Below, in pieces: positions 5,276-5,771 of a DNA stretch of 5,771 nt. Source of the stretch: Coraliomargarita_B sp046540835. GTDB taxonomy: Bacteria; Verrucomicrobiota; Verrucomicrobiia; Opitutales; Coraliomargaritaceae. Below the pieces are notes generated by a model, which did not search any database, was not told the DNA's origin, and saw nothing but the letters and a program-made list of their open reading frames with translations. A program made the translations under genes and the position numbers. Every line of letters begins with the position of its first letter. The stretch's first letter is position 1. The DNA is taken from contig JBKHEL010000129.1 of NCBI GenBank assembly GCA_046540835.1, positions 1-5,771 on the forward strand. Direction: 5' to 3'.

Positions 5276-5771
5276 ATGAAAAGAAGACTGATTGAATTTA
5301 ATTCGAATTGTATCTATCATGCGATGAGTCGTGTGGTCGGGGGTGAGCGGCTCTTGGGTGCTCGGGAGAAGGAAGTTTTCCGGAAGATGCTCTGGCAGGT
5401 GGCGGATTTTTCGGGGGTGGAGGTGCTGACTTATTGCATCATGGACAACCACTTCCATGTGCTGGTTCGCGTGCCGGAGCGGGACCGGCCCATTCAGGAT
5501 GCGGAGCTGTTGCGCCGCTTCCGTGTGCTCTACCCGAAGCCGACGAAGTATCAGACGGCTTCGTTCAAGCGCTTTGAAGCGGGTTTGCAGGCGGGCGCGG
5601 AGGAGGCGGTGGCGATGCGGGAGCGCTTGCTCCGGCGGATGCATGATTTGTCTGAATTCATGAAGACGCTGAAGCAGCGCTTCTCGATCTGGTATAACCG
5701 TAACCACAACAAACGCCTGGGGACGCTGTGGATGGAGCGCTTCAAGAGCGTGCTGGTGCAGGGCGCGGGCA
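5276..5771 (+). CDS. REP-associated tyrosine transposase (RAYT, Y1/HuH), cut by the window end
   Basis: Y1 HuH transposases cut single-stranded DNA at hairpins through a tyrosine intermediate. The RAYT branch is usually single-copy, domesticated and linked to REP repeats. The open frame from the ATG at 5276 gives 165 residues without a stop before the sequence ends, so the C-terminus is missing from the window and is not shown to be truncated in the genome. The N-terminal CIYHAMSRVVGGERLLG (12-28) has the usual YHxxxR pattern. The HuH metal motif is H59-F-H61 in MDNHFHVLV. Residues about 66-125 form a charged, mostly helical insertion. The segment LSEFMKTLKQRFSIWYNRNH followed by GTLWMERFKSVLV (149-161) is the family's conserved C-terminal block. 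Y140 in WYN is my candidate for the nucleophile, by position only. It diverges from leuS across an A/T-rich gap. No terminal inverted repeats or target duplication are visible. Confidence 0.9.
   Translation, partial: MKRRLIEFNSNCIYHAMSRVVGGERLLGAREKEVFRKMLWQVADFSGVEVLTYCIMDNHFHVLVRVPERDRPIQDAELLRRFRVLYPKPTKYQTASFKRFEAGLQAGAEEAVAMRERLLRRMHDLSEFMKTLKQRFSIWYNRNHNKRLGTLWMERFKSVLVQGAG

Noticed and set aside
5177..5707. 176-codon minus-strand open frame opposite the transposase
   Set aside because: It is antisense to the HuH transposase frame, and its His/Arg/Leu-rich product looks like a shadow. It would also run through the predicted leuS promoter.
5276..5771. RAYT as a broken pseudogene
   Set aside because: The frame is open and all visible motifs are intact. 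The missing C-terminus is explained by the window edge.

Overview
The window reads as ordinary bacterial chromosome from a Gram-negative organism with an LPS-type envelope. It holds a lipid A pathway gene (lpxI), a bacterial-type LeuRS and a SCO/SenC copper-thioredoxin. My best guess is Verrucomicrobiota (Opitutales/Puniceicoccales-like). This rests on the SCO variant, LpxI instead of LpxH, the LeuRS zinc-domain style and a RAYT transposase together with REP-like intergenic repeats. It is inferred from remembered family resemblance, not from a search.

Layout: a tRNA-Phe(GAA) gene lies at 11-86 on the minus strand, with a clear promoter at 105-133. Diverging from it on the plus strand is a two-gene unit: a secreted SCO/SenC-family protein (265-1107) and, 6 nt later, a small basic protein with two predicted membrane helices and no recognised family (1114-1599). 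A 146-bp convergent intergenic region (1600-1745) follows. It contains a degenerate REP-like repeat array with a hairpin and, next to the lpxI stop, a second perfect hairpin. On the minus strand leuS (5147-2583) is followed after only 3 nt by lpxI (2579-1746), a likely translationally coupled pair. After a 128-bp AT-rich divergent region, a plus-strand Y1/HuH transposase of the REP-associated (RAYT) type starts at 5276 and runs off the end of the window.

How the parts relate: tRNA-Phe and leuS serve translation. Their predicted promoters share the same arrangement (TTGACG, 17 nt, CTTAAT, then a short GC-rich discriminator and TTTTT), which suggests co-ordinated growth-rate control. SCO and the membrane protein probably act at the envelope, perhaps in copper delivery or cytochrome oxidase maturation, but no oxidase genes are in view. 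The RAYT and the REP-like array about 3.6 kb away are the accessory component, and the repeats may be substrates of this or a related RAYT. I see no large undescribed system. The most worthwhile leads are the repeat array/RAYT pairing, the shared promoter design and the unknown membrane protein.
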